Assembly: GCA_947173495.1 (NCBI GenBank)
Contig: CAMWFQ010000030.1
Coordinates: forward strand, 1-48,141
Direction: 5' to 3'
Length of the DNA stretch: 48,141 nucleotides
DNA from: an uncultured Lachnospiraceae bacterium
GTDB lineage: Bacteria; Bacillota; Clostridia; Lachnospirales; Lachnospiraceae
In this document: positions 8,728 through 17,323 of the stretch, in pieces
Numbering within the stretch: position 1 is the stretch's first letter
How the letters are laid out: the number at the start of each line of letters is the position of its first letter
The notes under the pieces: model-generated
The model's input: the letters and a program-made list of their open reading frames with translations, nothing else
Told to the model about the DNA's origin: nothing
The model's database searches: none
Position numbers and translations under genes: made by a program

Positions 8728-8821
8728 TTTTTGCTGCCCACAGACAAACGGACATGCCAGCCTGTCCGCCTGGCTTGCCGCTCACGGGCATAAATTATAT
8801 TTTAAAAACAAACTCGTTAAT

Positions 8822-8870
8822 CCATTTTATGAATTTAGCCATTTTATGGATTTAACCATATCATGGCTTT
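8822..8870 (+). repeat. 17-bp tandem repeat before the esterase gene
   Basis: Two near-identical 17-base units, 8822-8838 and 8839-8855, both begin CCATTTTATG and differ at two positions. A weaker third unit begins at 8856 (CCATATCATGG). The repeat ends at the candidate start region of the esterase, which has no clear Shine-Dalgarno site. Confidence 0.65.
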
Positions 8871-8904
8871 GCGCAACAAAGCAGCGCAGAAATGGTGTAA
8901 AAAA

Positions 8905-10029
8905 ATGATTCGAAATGAGAATTTAATTTATTATTCTTTAAAAGATGCCGTATACAAAATACATGGGAGAACAGATGAAACTCAGCCTGCAGTTCCCTTA
9001 TTCTGGAATGCAGGCTCGATTGAAGTAAATGTAACAGGCACAGAGCTCTGGATTGACATTGAAGTCGATTTTGATCTTTATGAGCCGTGGGTCGGATGCG
9101 ATATTGACGGCGCGCTCATAAGCAGACAAATGCTTCATGCAGGCCGTTATCAATTATGCCTGTTTCGTCATATGAATGAAAGCACCACCAAAAATGTCCG
9201 TTTCTTCCGTGAAACTCAGGCAATGAGTTCCGACTCCGGTCATCACCTGCTTATTCACGGTTTCTCATCAGATGGCGTTTTTTTGCCTGTACCGGATAAA
9301 AAATACAGACTGGAGTTTATTGGTGACAGTATCACCTCCGGCGAGGGCACTTACGGCGCCAGGCAGGAAATGGACTGGGTTCCCATGTTCATGAGCGCCA
9401 GCAGGAATTATGCCTCCATGATATCAGATGCTCTGAATGCAGATTATCGGCTGCTTTCTCAGGGCGGCTGGGGTGTTCTTTGCAGCTGGGATAATAATCC
9501 TCACAACACGCTGCCTTCCTGCTATGAAAAAATCTGTGGTCTCTTAAGCGGAGAGACAAATGAAAAACTGGGCGCGCAAAAAGCATACAATTTTCATTCT
9601 TATATACCGGACGCTGTTATCATCAATCTTGGAACCAATGACGCCGGTGCCTTTAACGAACCTGCCTGGCACGATCCTGTAACCGGAGACTCTTTTAAGC
9701 AGCACAGGAATCCTGATGGAACCTATTGCCCGGCTGATCTTATACGTTTCCAAAAAGCCGTATATGATTTTCTTGCTCTCGTCCGCAAAAATAATCCGAA
9801 TTCCTTTATCGTATGGGCTTACGGAATGGCCGGTTATGATCTGGCTCTTCCTATTGCAGAAGCCGTAAGTTCCTATCGGAAGCAGACCAAAGATCTGAAA
9901 GCATCTTTCCTGCAGCTTCCTGCCGCTACGTACGAAACCTCCGGATCCAGAAATCACCCGGGTGTCAGGTCTCATGAACAGTCTGCAAAGATTCTTATTG
10001 ATTACTTGAAGGTTCTTCTGGAGGCGTGA
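8905..10029 (+). CDS. SGNH/GDSL hydrolase, CE2-like carbohydrate esterase
   Basis: A 374-aa protein when started at 8905; an ATG at 8863 in the same frame would add 14 residues. An N-terminal jelly-roll-like domain (about 1-125) is followed by an SGNH domain. The motifs are block I GDSITSGEG with the nucleophile serine, block III NLGTNDA, and a C-terminal NHPGVRSH. This resembles carbohydrate esterase family 2, which removes acetyl groups from plant polysaccharides or oligosaccharides. No signal peptide is seen, so it probably acts in the cytoplasm on imported oligosaccharides. Neither start has a good ribosome binding site. A 20-codon upstream frame (8846-8908) ends in ATGA over the 8905 start. 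Its 3' end overlaps the convergent CPBP gene by 35 bases. Confidence 0.85.
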   Translation: MIRNENLIYYSLKDAVYKIHGRTDETQPAVPLFWNAGSIEVNVTGTELWIDIEVDFDLYEPWVGCDIDGALISRQMLHAGRYQLCLFRHMNESTTKNVRFFRETQAMSSDSGHHLLIHGFSSDGVFLPVPDKKYRLEFIGDSITSGEGTYGARQEMDWVPMFMSASRNYASMISDALNADYRLLSQGGWGVLCSWDNNPHNTLPSCYEKICGLLSGETNEKLGAQKAYNFHSYIPDAVIINLGTNDAGAFNEPAWHDPVTGDSFKQHRNPDGTYCPADLIRFQKAVYDFLALVRKNNPNSFIVWAYGMAGYDLALPIAEAVSSYRKQTKDLKASFLQLPAATYETSGSRNHPGVRSHEQSAKILIDYLKVLLEA

Positions 10030-11017
10030 CCTGCGTCTCCTTTTTGTACGCTTTTGTAAAAATGAATATAATAAATATCAGATTCAGTATCAGAGTAACC
10101 GGGACATCCATCCACTTATAAACCTGACCGCCGATATCGCCGGTTCCTGAAAGCACTGCAATCATATTATTATTAATATAGTGCATAACAACTGCCACCC
10201 AGATATTTCCCGTTTTCATCTGGCTGTAGCCAAAAAAGATACTGTAGCTGACACAGGTTATAATCTGTAAAAGCACGCTGATCATCCATGTATCCGGGCT
10301 ATAGTAAAAAATATTGATAGGAAGGTGCCACAGCCCCCAGACTACTCCCAGGATCAGGACACCGCCTTTGAGGCCGAAGCGTTTCTGTAAAAGCGGCTGA
10401 AAAAAGTAACGCCATCCATACTCCTCTCCAAAAAAAGCTGTAATAGAAAGGAAAAAGCTTATCACCAGCAAAGACATCACCATCCAGGTTGACGGATCTG
10501 CAAATATGCGATTAATTTCTTTTGTCTGTCCCTCCAGAGCGTATGCTGCAAAAGTTCTGACAAGATAAAGCGTCACAAACAAAAGCACATACAGCCATGA
10601 TTTCACTCCTGTACGTCCGGTACTTTTAAGTCCATATGCCGCCCGCGTTTCCTTCTTCTCGATAAGTAAAAGGATCAGGCAGACGATGCTGGAGCCTATC
10701 ATCAGAATCTGCAGACACAACATCCAAAATAATCCGGGGAAAAAAGCACTTGCCGCAGCAGTTACAATCATCAATCCTGTGAACACCAGAAATGCCATAT
10801 AAAATTTCCCCGGCAGTTTCTTTTCTCCTCTTTCTGTAAAAAGCAGTGCCAGCATTACTCCTGCTGCCGGATAATACATCTGGGCATTGGCAAAAGCTGT
10901 TACATCCCTTCCCTGATAGTATCCGTATCCCATTAAAATTCCCATCAAAACCGGCAGTCCAAAGGCTGTCAGTACAAATGTTTTTAATTGTTTCTTCTCT
11001 GTTTCTGTCCATTTCAT
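9995..11017 (-). CDS. CPBP family intramembrane metalloprotease
   Basis: A 340-aa protein with about eight to nine transmembrane segments. The CPBP site is FFGEEYGWRYFFQP (EExxWR, about residue 205), followed by GLWHLPINIFYY and a later MHYINNN. This is the typical EExxxR/FxxxH/HxxxN set, with the W variant common in Firmicutes. AGGAGG lies nine bases upstream of the ATG, inside the end of the preceding four-helix gene, one base after its stop. It is the third gene of an XRE, membrane protein, CPBP unit. The group resembles bacteriocin-immunity or stress cassettes, but no peptide gene is visible. The protein ends convergently inside the esterase gene. Confidence 0.88.
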   Translation of the reverse strand: MKWTETEKKQLKTFVLTAFGLPVLMGILMGYGYYQGRDVTAFANAQMYYPAAGVMLALLFTERGEKKLPGKFYMAFLVFTGLMIVTAAASAFFPGLFWMLCLQILMIGSSIVCLILLLIEKKETRAAYGLKSTGRTGVKSWLYVLLFVTLYLVRTFAAYALEGQTKEINRIFADPSTWMVMSLLVISFFLSITAFFGEEYGWRYFFQPLLQKRFGLKGGVLILGVVWGLWHLPINIFYYSPDTWMISVLLQIITCVSYSIFFGYSQMKTGNIWVAVVMHYINNNMIAVLSGTGDIGGQVYKWMDVPVTLILNLIFIIFIFTKAYKKETQVTPPEEPSSNQ

Positions 11018-11018
11018 T

Positions 11019-11522
11019 TTATCGTTCCTCCTCGTCTTCGGTTTCTATATCCTGCTCTGCCAGTTTTATCTCTCTTTTCTTTGCAAGGGCGCCAACCAGC
11101 ATAAATGCAAAAATCGATACTACAAAGATACCAGCCATATTCCCTGCAATACAGGCCCAGATTCCTATCCTCTTTCCCCATGCGCTTTTGTAACCATACA
11201 AAAGTCCTAACGGTATTCCTGCCACCACCATGGCAACCAGGCTATAGCGCAGATAGGCTTTCATCCCCGGAATCTTTCTTGTCTGGTAATTCCACACACC
11301 CTTTCTGATACATCCTGCTACCAGCAGAACACTACTGGCCATAAACACAATCCACTCGCCCATAATCATCCGTCCGCCTTCTTCCACAAAGACGATCTGA
11401 ATGATCATCGCTGCAAGCAACATCCAATACATGCTCCAGAAGCTCATGTGCTCCACCCGCAACAGATCCATCTCCTGCCGCTCGTCAACCTTTTTCTCAA
11501 ACCAGCCTGTTTTACATTTCAT
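11019..11522 (-). CDS. four-helix membrane protein of unknown function (DUF6773-like)
   Basis: A 167-aa protein with a charged N-terminal tail (FEKKVDERQEM), four predicted transmembrane helices (about 28-47, 55-73, 94-113 and 123-147) and a charged C-terminal tail ending in EDEEER. I do not recognise a catalytic motif. The layout, and its place between an XRE regulator and a CPBP protease, resembles a Clostridia family listed as DUF6773, though I am not certain of that assignment. GGAGG lies nine bases before the ATG. It probably acts with the CPBP protease in the membrane; this is inference from the operon. Confidence 0.75.
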   Translation of the reverse strand: MKCKTGWFEKKVDERQEMDLLRVEHMSFWSMYWMLLAAMIIQIVFVEEGGRMIMGEWIVFMASSVLLVAGCIRKGVWNYQTRKIPGMKAYLRYSLVAMVVAGIPLGLLYGYKSAWGKRIGIWACIAGNMAGIFVVSIFAFMLVGALAKKREIKLAEQDIETEDEEER

Positions 11523-11549
11523 TTGCTGCCGCCTCCTTTTTTATCATAC

Positions 11550-11759
11550 TCATTGCTCACTTTCTTCTTCCTCCCAAAACAGATCATTTAAAGTTTTTCC
11601 AAGCACCTTACATATAGAAACACACAGCTGTAAGGAGGGGTTAAACTTGCCGGCCTCAATCATGCTGATGGTCTGTCGGGTCACACCAGCCAGATCTGCC
11701 AGCTGCTCCTGTGACAAATCCTTCTCTATTCTTGCAATTTTCATTTTCTTATTTTTCAA
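11550..11759 (-). CDS. XRE family transcriptional regulator, small
   Basis: A 69-aa single-domain HTH protein. It has the core LSQEQLADLAGVTRQTIS and a closing VLGKTLNDLFW, as in the short Cro/YdzF-like regulators that control adjacent membrane genes. The start is TTG at 11759: AAAGGAGA lies five bases upstream, and the next ATG (15 bases on) is too far. It is first in an operon with the four-helix protein (27 bases later) and the CPBP protease. A perfect AT-rich palindrome and a pair of direct repeats lie in its promoter, so autoregulation is likely. Confidence 0.88.
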   Translation of the reverse strand: MKNKKMKIARIEKDLSQEQLADLAGVTRQTISMIEAGKFNPSLQLCVSICKVLGKTLNDLFWEEEESEQ

Positions 11760-11805
11760 TTCGTCTCCTTTCTCTTACATAAATTGATCCATCCTTTCTT
11801 CTTAT

Positions 11806-11846
11806 AAAATATACTATATTTTAATATTTGTCAACTATATTTGTCA
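11806..11846 (-). promoter_or_regulatory. promoter and probable operator of the XRE operon
   Basis: The minus strand carries TTGACA (11828-11833) with a -10 TATTTT at 17-base spacing (TATATT at 15 is the alternative). A perfect palindrome AAAATATA-C-TATATTTT covers 11806-11822 over the -10. Direct repeats of ATATTTGTCA occur at 11824-11833 and 11837-11846 on the plus strand, one of them overlapping the -35. This is the arrangement expected for a self-regulating HTH protein. Binding is inferred. Confidence 0.55.
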
Positions 11847-11897
11847 TAATTAATATTATATTAGCCATCTTATTTCATCCCTGCACCCCTGAGCATC

Positions 11898-11940
11898 AAA
11901 AGACCGCCTGTCCCGGACTCTTCGGAACAGACGGTCTTTT
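11898..11940 (-). terminator. terminator of the ABC exporter operon
   Basis: A 17-base imperfect stem, AAAAGACCG... paired with ...CGGTCTTTT, is closed by a loop of about nine bases. On the minus strand the mismatched positions become G-U pairs and the stem ends in TTTT, so it is best suited to stop transcripts from the exporter genes ending at 11998. Confidence 0.8.
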
Positions 11941-11997
11941 GCTCTGTCTTCTCTGTATATCATTCTGCAGCTTTTGATGGATCTGCCAGCCGCCAGT

Positions 11998-13779
11998 CTA
12001 TGCAATCGCAAACTGGCTGTTATACAACTCAGCATAGAACCCCTTTTTCTCAAGCAGCTCCCGATGATTTCCCTGTTCTATAATATGGCCATCCTTCATG
12101 ACCAGAATTACATCTGCATTCTGGATCGTGGAAAGTCTGTGGGCTACGATAAAGCTGGTCCTCCCTTCCATCATAACGGCAAACGCTTTTTGAATTTTTA
12201 TCTCGGTTCTGGTATCAATGGATGAGGTTGCTTCATCCAAAATCAGCATGGGCGGCAGACTCAGCATCACTCTGGTGATGCAAAGAAGCTGTTTCTGCCC
12301 TCCGGAAAGGCTTCCTCCATCCTCTCCGATCAGGGTATCATAGCCGTCAGGCAGTCTCCTGATAAAGCTGTGTGCATGGGATGCCTTTGCTGCTGCTATC
12401 ACTTCCTCCTCGGAAGCCTCAGGTCTGCCCACAATAATATTCTCGCGTATTGTCCCCCGTTTCAGCCAGGTATCCTGTAATACCATGCCGTAAGAAGTTC
12501 GCAGGGATTTCCTTGTAATGTTCTGAATTCGGTTTCCATCTACTGAAATTATACCGCTGTCCACATCATAAAAACGCATAAGCAAATTAATGATGGTCGT
12601 CTTCCCACATCCGGTAGGTCCTACAATAGCGATTCTCTGTCCCGGTCTGACATGAAGATTTAAACCCTCGATCAGCTTCCTGTCCGGCACATAAGAAAAG
12701 GAAACATCTGTGAGTTCCACCTTACCGGCCACATTTCCGAGAATCACAGCGTCTTCCCGATCCGGAACCTGAGGTTCTTCTTCGATCAGTTCAAAAATTC
12801 TGGCAGCGCAGGCAAGGGCATTCTGAAGCTCTGTAATCACTCCTGAAATTTCATTGAAAGGCTTGGTATACTGATTCGCATATGAGAGAAAGCATGTCAG
12901 CTGCCCTACAGAAAGTCCTCCCCGCAGTACCGACAGGGCTCCGGTAAGCCCTACACCGGTATATACCAGACTGTTCACAAAACGAGTACAGGGATTGGTC
13001 AGAGACGAAAAGAAAATTGCTCTCAGGGAATACTTTTCCAGTCTGCCGTTAATCTCATCAAATCGTTCCAGCGTTTTCTTCTCCCTGTTAAAAGACTGAA
13101 CCACCTTCTGATTTCCTATCATCTCATTGATCAGGGCTGTCTGCTCCCCTCTGGTCTCCGATTGAAGTTTAAACATACTGTAAGTTTTTCTGGCAATGAA
13201 ACTGGCCACAAACAGTGATACTGGTGTAATCACCACAACCACCAGTGTAATTCCCACATTTTCAGAAAGCATAAAGCCCAATGTAACCAGAATCGTGACT
13301 ACACCCGTGAAAAGCTGCGTGAACCCTATCAGGAGCCCATCTGCAAACTGGTCCACATCCGCCACTACCCGGCTCACAATGTCCCCGTGAGAGTGTGCAT
13401 CCAGGTATTTAAGAGGCAGCTCTTCCAGCCTGCGAAAAGCTTTTTTGCGGATATCCTGAATCACATTATATACGATCTTATTGTTACAGATATTCATGAC
13501 CCACTGGCTTAATGCCGTTAAAAGAATCACAATTCCCATTTTTCGCAAAATGGCAAACAAGGCCGGCCAGGGGCTGTCCACATTCAGTACAGAGGGATCC
13601 GCAATATAGATCAGCCAGTCTACCGCATCTCCTGTAAGGATGGGCAGATACAATGTAAGGACAACAGAGATCACTGCCATCACAATGGTCAGCGTCATCA
13701 TAAATCTGTAGGGCTTGATATATCTGAGTACCTTGATAAGGGTCTCTTTCTGCTTACTGTTTTTCTTATCCCCGCTCAT
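11998..13779 (-). CDS. ABC exporter half-transporter, catalytically complete subunit (BmrD/YheH-like)
   Basis: A 593-aa half-transporter with an N-terminal six-helix ABC membrane domain (about 1-320) and a C-terminal nucleotide-binding domain. The Walker A is GPTGCGKTT, the signature LSGGQKQLL, the Walker B LILDEATSSID with the catalytic Glu, and the switch His is present in IVAHRLST. It overlaps the stop of the next-upstream subunit gene by four bases (ATGA). With that subunit it should form a heterodimeric exporter of the BmrCD/TM287-288 type, where only one ATP site is fully competent; this subunit supplies the competent Walker motifs. Substrates of the class include drugs, lipids and peptides, and no specificity can be read from the sequence. 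Confidence 0.93.
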   Translation of the reverse strand: MSGDKKNSKQKETLIKVLRYIKPYRFMMTLTIVMAVISVVLTLYLPILTGDAVDWLIYIADPSVLNVDSPWPALFAILRKMGIVILLTALSQWVMNICNNKIVYNVIQDIRKKAFRRLEELPLKYLDAHSHGDIVSRVVADVDQFADGLLIGFTQLFTGVVTILVTLGFMLSENVGITLVVVVITPVSLFVASFIARKTYSMFKLQSETRGEQTALINEMIGNQKVVQSFNREKKTLERFDEINGRLEKYSLRAIFFSSLTNPCTRFVNSLVYTGVGLTGALSVLRGGLSVGQLTCFLSYANQYTKPFNEISGVITELQNALACAARIFELIEEEPQVPDREDAVILGNVAGKVELTDVSFSYVPDRKLIEGLNLHVRPGQRIAIVGPTGCGKTTIINLLMRFYDVDSGIISVDGNRIQNITRKSLRTSYGMVLQDTWLKRGTIRENIIVGRPEASEEEVIAAAKASHAHSFIRRLPDGYDTLIGEDGGSLSGGQKQLLCITRVMLSLPPMLILDEATSSIDTRTEIKIQKAFAVMMEGRTSFIVAHRLSTIQNADVILVMKDGHIIEQGNHRELLEKKGFYAELYNSQFAIA

Positions 13780-15542
13780 TGCCCCGCCTCCTCCTTTCGT
13801 TCAAACTGGCTGTAATAAATCTCCTGATAGACCTCGCAATTCTGCAATAGCTCCTGATGCGTTCCAATTGCCGCCACATGTCCATCCTCCAGCACTACGA
13901 TCGCGTCTGCATGGAGCAGGGAAGACGCTCTTTGGGAGACGATAAAGACTGTGGTTTCTCCCGGCATTTCCTTAATGGATTTCCGAAGTGCTGCATCTGT
14001 TGCATAGTCCAGTGCCGAGGCACTGTCATCCAGAATCAGAATTTCCGGTTTTTTCACCAGCGCTCTGGCTATAGACAGCCTCTGCTTCTGTCCACCGGAA
14101 AGATTTCTTCCCTCCTGTTCTACCATTTCATCCAGTCTGTCCTTTTTCTCCAGGACAAACTCTTCTGCCTGCGCCGTTTTCAATGCATCCCAAAGTTCCT
14201 GTTCGCTTGCATTTTCATTTCCCCAGAGAAGATTTTCTCTGATGGTGCCCTTGAACAACACAGCCTTCTGCATCACTACTCCAATCTTGTTTCGAAGCTG
14301 CTCAACCGGATAGTCTCTTACGTCTTTACCATCCACTCTGACAGCCCCCTTTTCCACGTCATAAAAACGAGGAATCAAATTGACCAGAGAGGACTTCCCG
14401 GATCCTGTTCCTCCGATCACTCCGATGGTATCGCCTTTGCCGGCTTTAAAATGGATGTCCGTAAGCGCTTCCTCGCTTCCCCTGTGATACCGCAGACTCA
14501 CATGATCAAACTCCACTGTTCCTCTCTCATCTCCGCTCTCACCGGCATCCCTCTTCAGAATACGGTTTTCGTCAGCCTGGCCGCTTTTCTCCTCCATTCC
14601 CCCCGGAATCTCAAAAATGCTTTCTATCCGGTTACCGCAGGCAACTGCCTTGGTAACTGTTATGATCAGATTTGCCAGCTTCACCAGTTCCACCAGTATC
14701 TGGGACATATAATTCACAAGAGCCACCACCTGACCCTGTGTCAGTATTCCTGCCTCAACCCGAAGTGCGCCTGCATAAATCAATGCCACCAGGCCTGCAT
14801 TGATCACCACATAAGTCAAAGGGTTCATCAATGCGGAAATCTTCCCTGCCATCACCTGCAAGCGCTTTAAGGCATCTGTTTCCTCATCAAATTTCTCTAT
14901 CTCATGCTTTTCCTCGCCAAATGCACGGATCACTCTCACACCCGTCAGATTTTCTCTGGTAATACCCAGCACCTTATCCAGTCCCGCCTGTACCTTTTTA
15001 AACATGGGAATGCTCACCAGCATGATGCCAAACACAATCGCAGATAATACGGGAATCACTATCACAAAAATAAGCGCAGCTTTTACATCAACCGTAAATG
15101 CCATAATCATCGCGCCAAACACTATAAACGGAGACCGCAGGAACAGGCGAAGCACCAGATTCACGCCTGACTGCACCTGATTGATATCGCTGGTCATCCT
15201 TGTAATCAGCGTGGAGGTTCCCTCCCTGTCCATCTGCGAAAAAGAAAGGCTCTGAATATGGGAAAACAACCCATGTCTTAATTTTGTGGCAAATCCCACA
15301 GCCGCTTTTGCTGCAAAATATTGAGCCGTCACAGCACAAATCAATCCAATCAGGCCGAAAGCCGTCATGATCAGGCACATCTTATATATGTAACCTTTGT
15401 CCTGGCTGGCAATCCCCACATCGATCATAGAAGCCACCACAAGAGGCACTATCAGTTCAAAAGAGGCCTCCAGAAGCTTAAACAAAGGTCCAAGTACACT
15501 TTCTTTTTTGTAGTCCTTCAGATAAATAAGCAGTTTTTTCAT
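13776..15542 (-). CDS. ABC exporter half-transporter, degenerate-site subunit (BmrC/YheI-like)
   Basis: A 588-aa half-transporter with six N-terminal membrane helices, a short charged linker (about 325-350) and an NBD. The Walker A GGTGSGKSS and signature LSGGQKQRLSIARAL are normal. The Walker B is LILDDSASALD, with Asp in place of the catalytic Glu, and the switch His is replaced by Gln in FIVSQRASS. Both changes mark the non-hydrolysing site of heterodimeric exporters such as BmrC and TM287. The gene starts eight bases after the SmsB stop and is coupled to the second subunit by ATGA, so it is probably in the same transcript as the Fe-S genes, although a functional link is not evident. Confidence 0.93.
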   Translation of the reverse strand: MKKLLIYLKDYKKESVLGPLFKLLEASFELIVPLVVASMIDVGIASQDKGYIYKMCLIMTAFGLIGLICAVTAQYFAAKAAVGFATKLRHGLFSHIQSLSFSQMDREGTSTLITRMTSDINQVQSGVNLVLRLFLRSPFIVFGAMIMAFTVDVKAALIFVIVIPVLSAIVFGIMLVSIPMFKKVQAGLDKVLGITRENLTGVRVIRAFGEEKHEIEKFDEETDALKRLQVMAGKISALMNPLTYVVINAGLVALIYAGALRVEAGILTQGQVVALVNYMSQILVELVKLANLIITVTKAVACGNRIESIFEIPGGMEEKSGQADENRILKRDAGESGDERGTVEFDHVSLRYHRGSEEALTDIHFKAGKGDTIGVIGGTGSGKSSLVNLIPRFYDVEKGAVRVDGKDVRDYPVEQLRNKIGVVMQKAVLFKGTIRENLLWGNENASEQELWDALKTAQAEEFVLEKKDRLDEMVEQEGRNLSGGQKQRLSIARALVKKPEILILDDSASALDYATDAALRKSIKEMPGETTVFIVSQRASSLLHADAIVVLEDGHVAAIGTHQELLQNCEVYQEIYYSQFERKEEAGQ

Positions 15543-15550
15543 CTCTTCCC

Positions 15551-16477
15551 CTAGTTCAAAAAGTTCTCTATGATAACAGCTTCTGCCGCTTCTTCGCTGA
15601 GCCCGAACGTATTCAGCTTAACCAGCTGCTCACTGTTAATCCTTCCAATCGCCGCCTCATGAATAATGGCAGCATCTACGTGCTTTGCATCAATCTCCGG
15701 GATTGAACATACCCGCGCATGATCCATAATAATAGAATCGCACTGGATATGCGCGTGACACAGCGCATTTCCAATCGCCCTGGGATGAAAGATCTGGCTG
15801 GAATGCCCTCTTGCAACGGATCGTGAAACAATTCGGGCCGAGCACCCCATACCGTTTAAATGAATGTCCATATTGGAAACAGCGCTCTGACTGTCATGTG
15901 TCATCAGCTTTTCAACCACAAACAGCTTTGCATCCTTTCCCATAGTCACCTCTGTCTCACGCCTGGTCGAATCCACCCCTTTAATCTGAGCAGTATCCAG
16001 CGTAAACACAGAAGCCTCCTCCATAATAATCTTCGTTACAGGATTGAGAATTCTGGATCCGGCGCCTTCTCCTTCTCCATAATGTTTTTCCTCATAACGC
16101 ACATTTGCATTTCTCCCTACATGAAATGTATGGATTCCGTCATGCCGGCTGTCATCACAGCCGCTGTTGTGAATACCGCAGCCCGCCACAATGACCACCT
16201 GGGCGCCTTCCTCTATATAAAAATCATTATATACTTCATCCGTTATACCGGAAGCTGACACTACTACGGGAATGTGGATCTCCTCGCCCTTTGTCTCTCT
16301 GCTGATATAAACGTCGATTCCCTGCCTGTCCGCTTTGCTCTTTATGGTAATGTGCTCTGTGCTTCCATGACACAGAGAATATCCGTTGTATCTTAAGTTA
16401 AACGCTCCCTCCTGGCGAAAGCCTCCACTGTCTATCTTCTCCAGAATCGACTCCGTTACCCGGTCTATATTTGCCAC
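15551..16477 (-). CDS. smsB: SufB/SufD-like Fe-S assembly scaffold (SmsB type)
   Basis: A 308-aa SufB/D core. The second half has the family beta-helix signature (HAHIQCDSIIMDHARVCSIP followed by HVDAAIIHEAAIGRIN and TFGLSEEAAEAVI). It is much shorter than SufB (about 470 aa) or SufD (about 420 aa), lacking the extended N-terminal domain. This matches the minimal SUF-like (SMS) scaffold described from anaerobes and archaea. Cysteines occur in GCGIHNSGC and in CHAHIQC...C, candidates for cluster or sulfur binding. The start is GTG with AAAGGA eight bases upstream. It follows the SmsC ATPase gene by 59 bases and no sufS, sufU or sufE is nearby, as expected of the minimal system. Confidence 0.88.
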   Translation of the reverse strand: MANIDRVTESILEKIDSGGFRQEGAFNLRYNGYSLCHGSTEHITIKSKADRQGIDVYISRETKGEEIHIPVVVSASGITDEVYNDFYIEEGAQVVIVAGCGIHNSGCDDSRHDGIHTFHVGRNANVRYEEKHYGEGEGAGSRILNPVTKIIMEEASVFTLDTAQIKGVDSTRRETEVTMGKDAKLFVVEKLMTHDSQSAVSNMDIHLNGMGCSARIVSRSVARGHSSQIFHPRAIGNALCHAHIQCDSIIMDHARVCSIPEIDAKHVDAAIIHEAAIGRINSEQLVKLNTFGLSEEAAEAVIIENFLN

Positions 16478-16536
16478 TGTATTATTCCTTTCTGTCAGTC
16501 ATTATCCCGCTCTTTCTTCTATCGCCTTCGGCTCCC

Positions 16537-17268
16537 TTACTGTCGGAGCTTTGCATTGATACAGCCGCAGCTCTTACTCCCCCCCGTCAGCTCGGGCAGC
16601 ACCTCTTCCCTGGGCCCGAGTGCTTCCACCCTGCCATCTCTGATTACCATAATCCGGTCTGCCATCTCCATGATCTTTTCCTGATGGGAAATAATCACAA
16701 GGCTTTCTCTTTTGTCCTCATGAAGCCTCTCAAACTGATCCACAAGCATGGAAAAACTCCACAGGTCAATTCCCGCTTCCGGTTCGTCAAAGATACACAC
16801 CTTATGGCGTCTTGCCAGAACTGTTGCAATCTCAAGACGCTTCATTTCTCCCCCGGATAATGTATTATCCACCTCCCGGTCCAGATATTCTCTGGCGCAA
16901 AGCCCTACACCACTCAGATAATCACAGCACTTATTCTCCTCCATCTCATATCCCGCCGCAAGGGAAAGCAGCCTTTTCACCGTCATTCCCTTAAATCTGG
17001 GCGGCTGCTGAAATGCAAATCCAATCCCTGAATTGGCTCTCTGAGCAATACTAAGGTCCGTGATATCCTTCCCTTCGAGAAGGATTTGTCCACTGTCCGG
17101 TGTCTCTATTCCCATAAGAAGCCTTGCAACCGTTGACTTTCCGCCCCCATTCGGGCCTGTAATCACCAGCGTTTCTCCTCTCTCTACTGTAAAGCTCACA
17201 TCTTCTATTATACTTTTTTCCAGACCGTTTTCAAGCGGGTGGAATACCAGGTTTTTTACCTCCAGCAT
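16537..17268 (-). CDS. smsC: SufC-like ABC ATPase of Fe-S assembly (SmsC type)
   Basis: A 243-aa soluble ABC ATPase. The Walker A is GPNGGGKST, the signature LSGGEMKRLEIATVLA, and the SufC-specific Walker B region FDEPEAGIDLWS is present. AGGAGG five bases upstream fixes the ATG at 17268, not the longer frame from 17307. It should form a complex with the SmsB scaffold encoded next and drive Fe-S cluster assembly. The C-terminal about 25 residues include a CGC motif (SCGCINAK), which may add a thiol site. Confidence 0.91.
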   Translation of the reverse strand: MLEVKNLVFHPLENGLEKSIIEDVSFTVERGETLVITGPNGGGKSTVARLLMGIETPDSGQILLEGKDITDLSIAQRANSGIGFAFQQPPRFKGMTVKRLLSLAAGYEMEENKCCDYLSGVGLCAREYLDREVDNTLSGGEMKRLEIATVLARRHKVCIFDEPEAGIDLWSFSMLVDQFERLHEDKRESLVIISHQEKIMEMADRIMVIRDGRVEALGPREEVLPELTGGSKSCGCINAKLRQ

Positions 17269-17323
17269 AATTGCCTCCTGCCGTTTTGCAGCGTAATAAT
17301 TCGACATTCTACTGCTGCTGTTT

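Noticed and set aside
8475-8747. N-terminal extension of the thioesterase frame
   Set aside because: It runs antisense through the tRNA-Gly gene (GDGNRTH-like translation) and past a good -10 box; the ATG at 8474 has a ribosome binding site.
13857-14870. 337-aa open frame antisense to the ABC exporter subunit
   Set aside because: It lies wholly over a conserved ABC domain, is His/Cys-rich as antisense shadows often are, and has no start signal.
17300-17306. Single TTCGACA (0A box) upstream of smsC
   Set aside because: One 7-base match is expected about six times in a window of this size. No second box or suitable promoter lies nearby.
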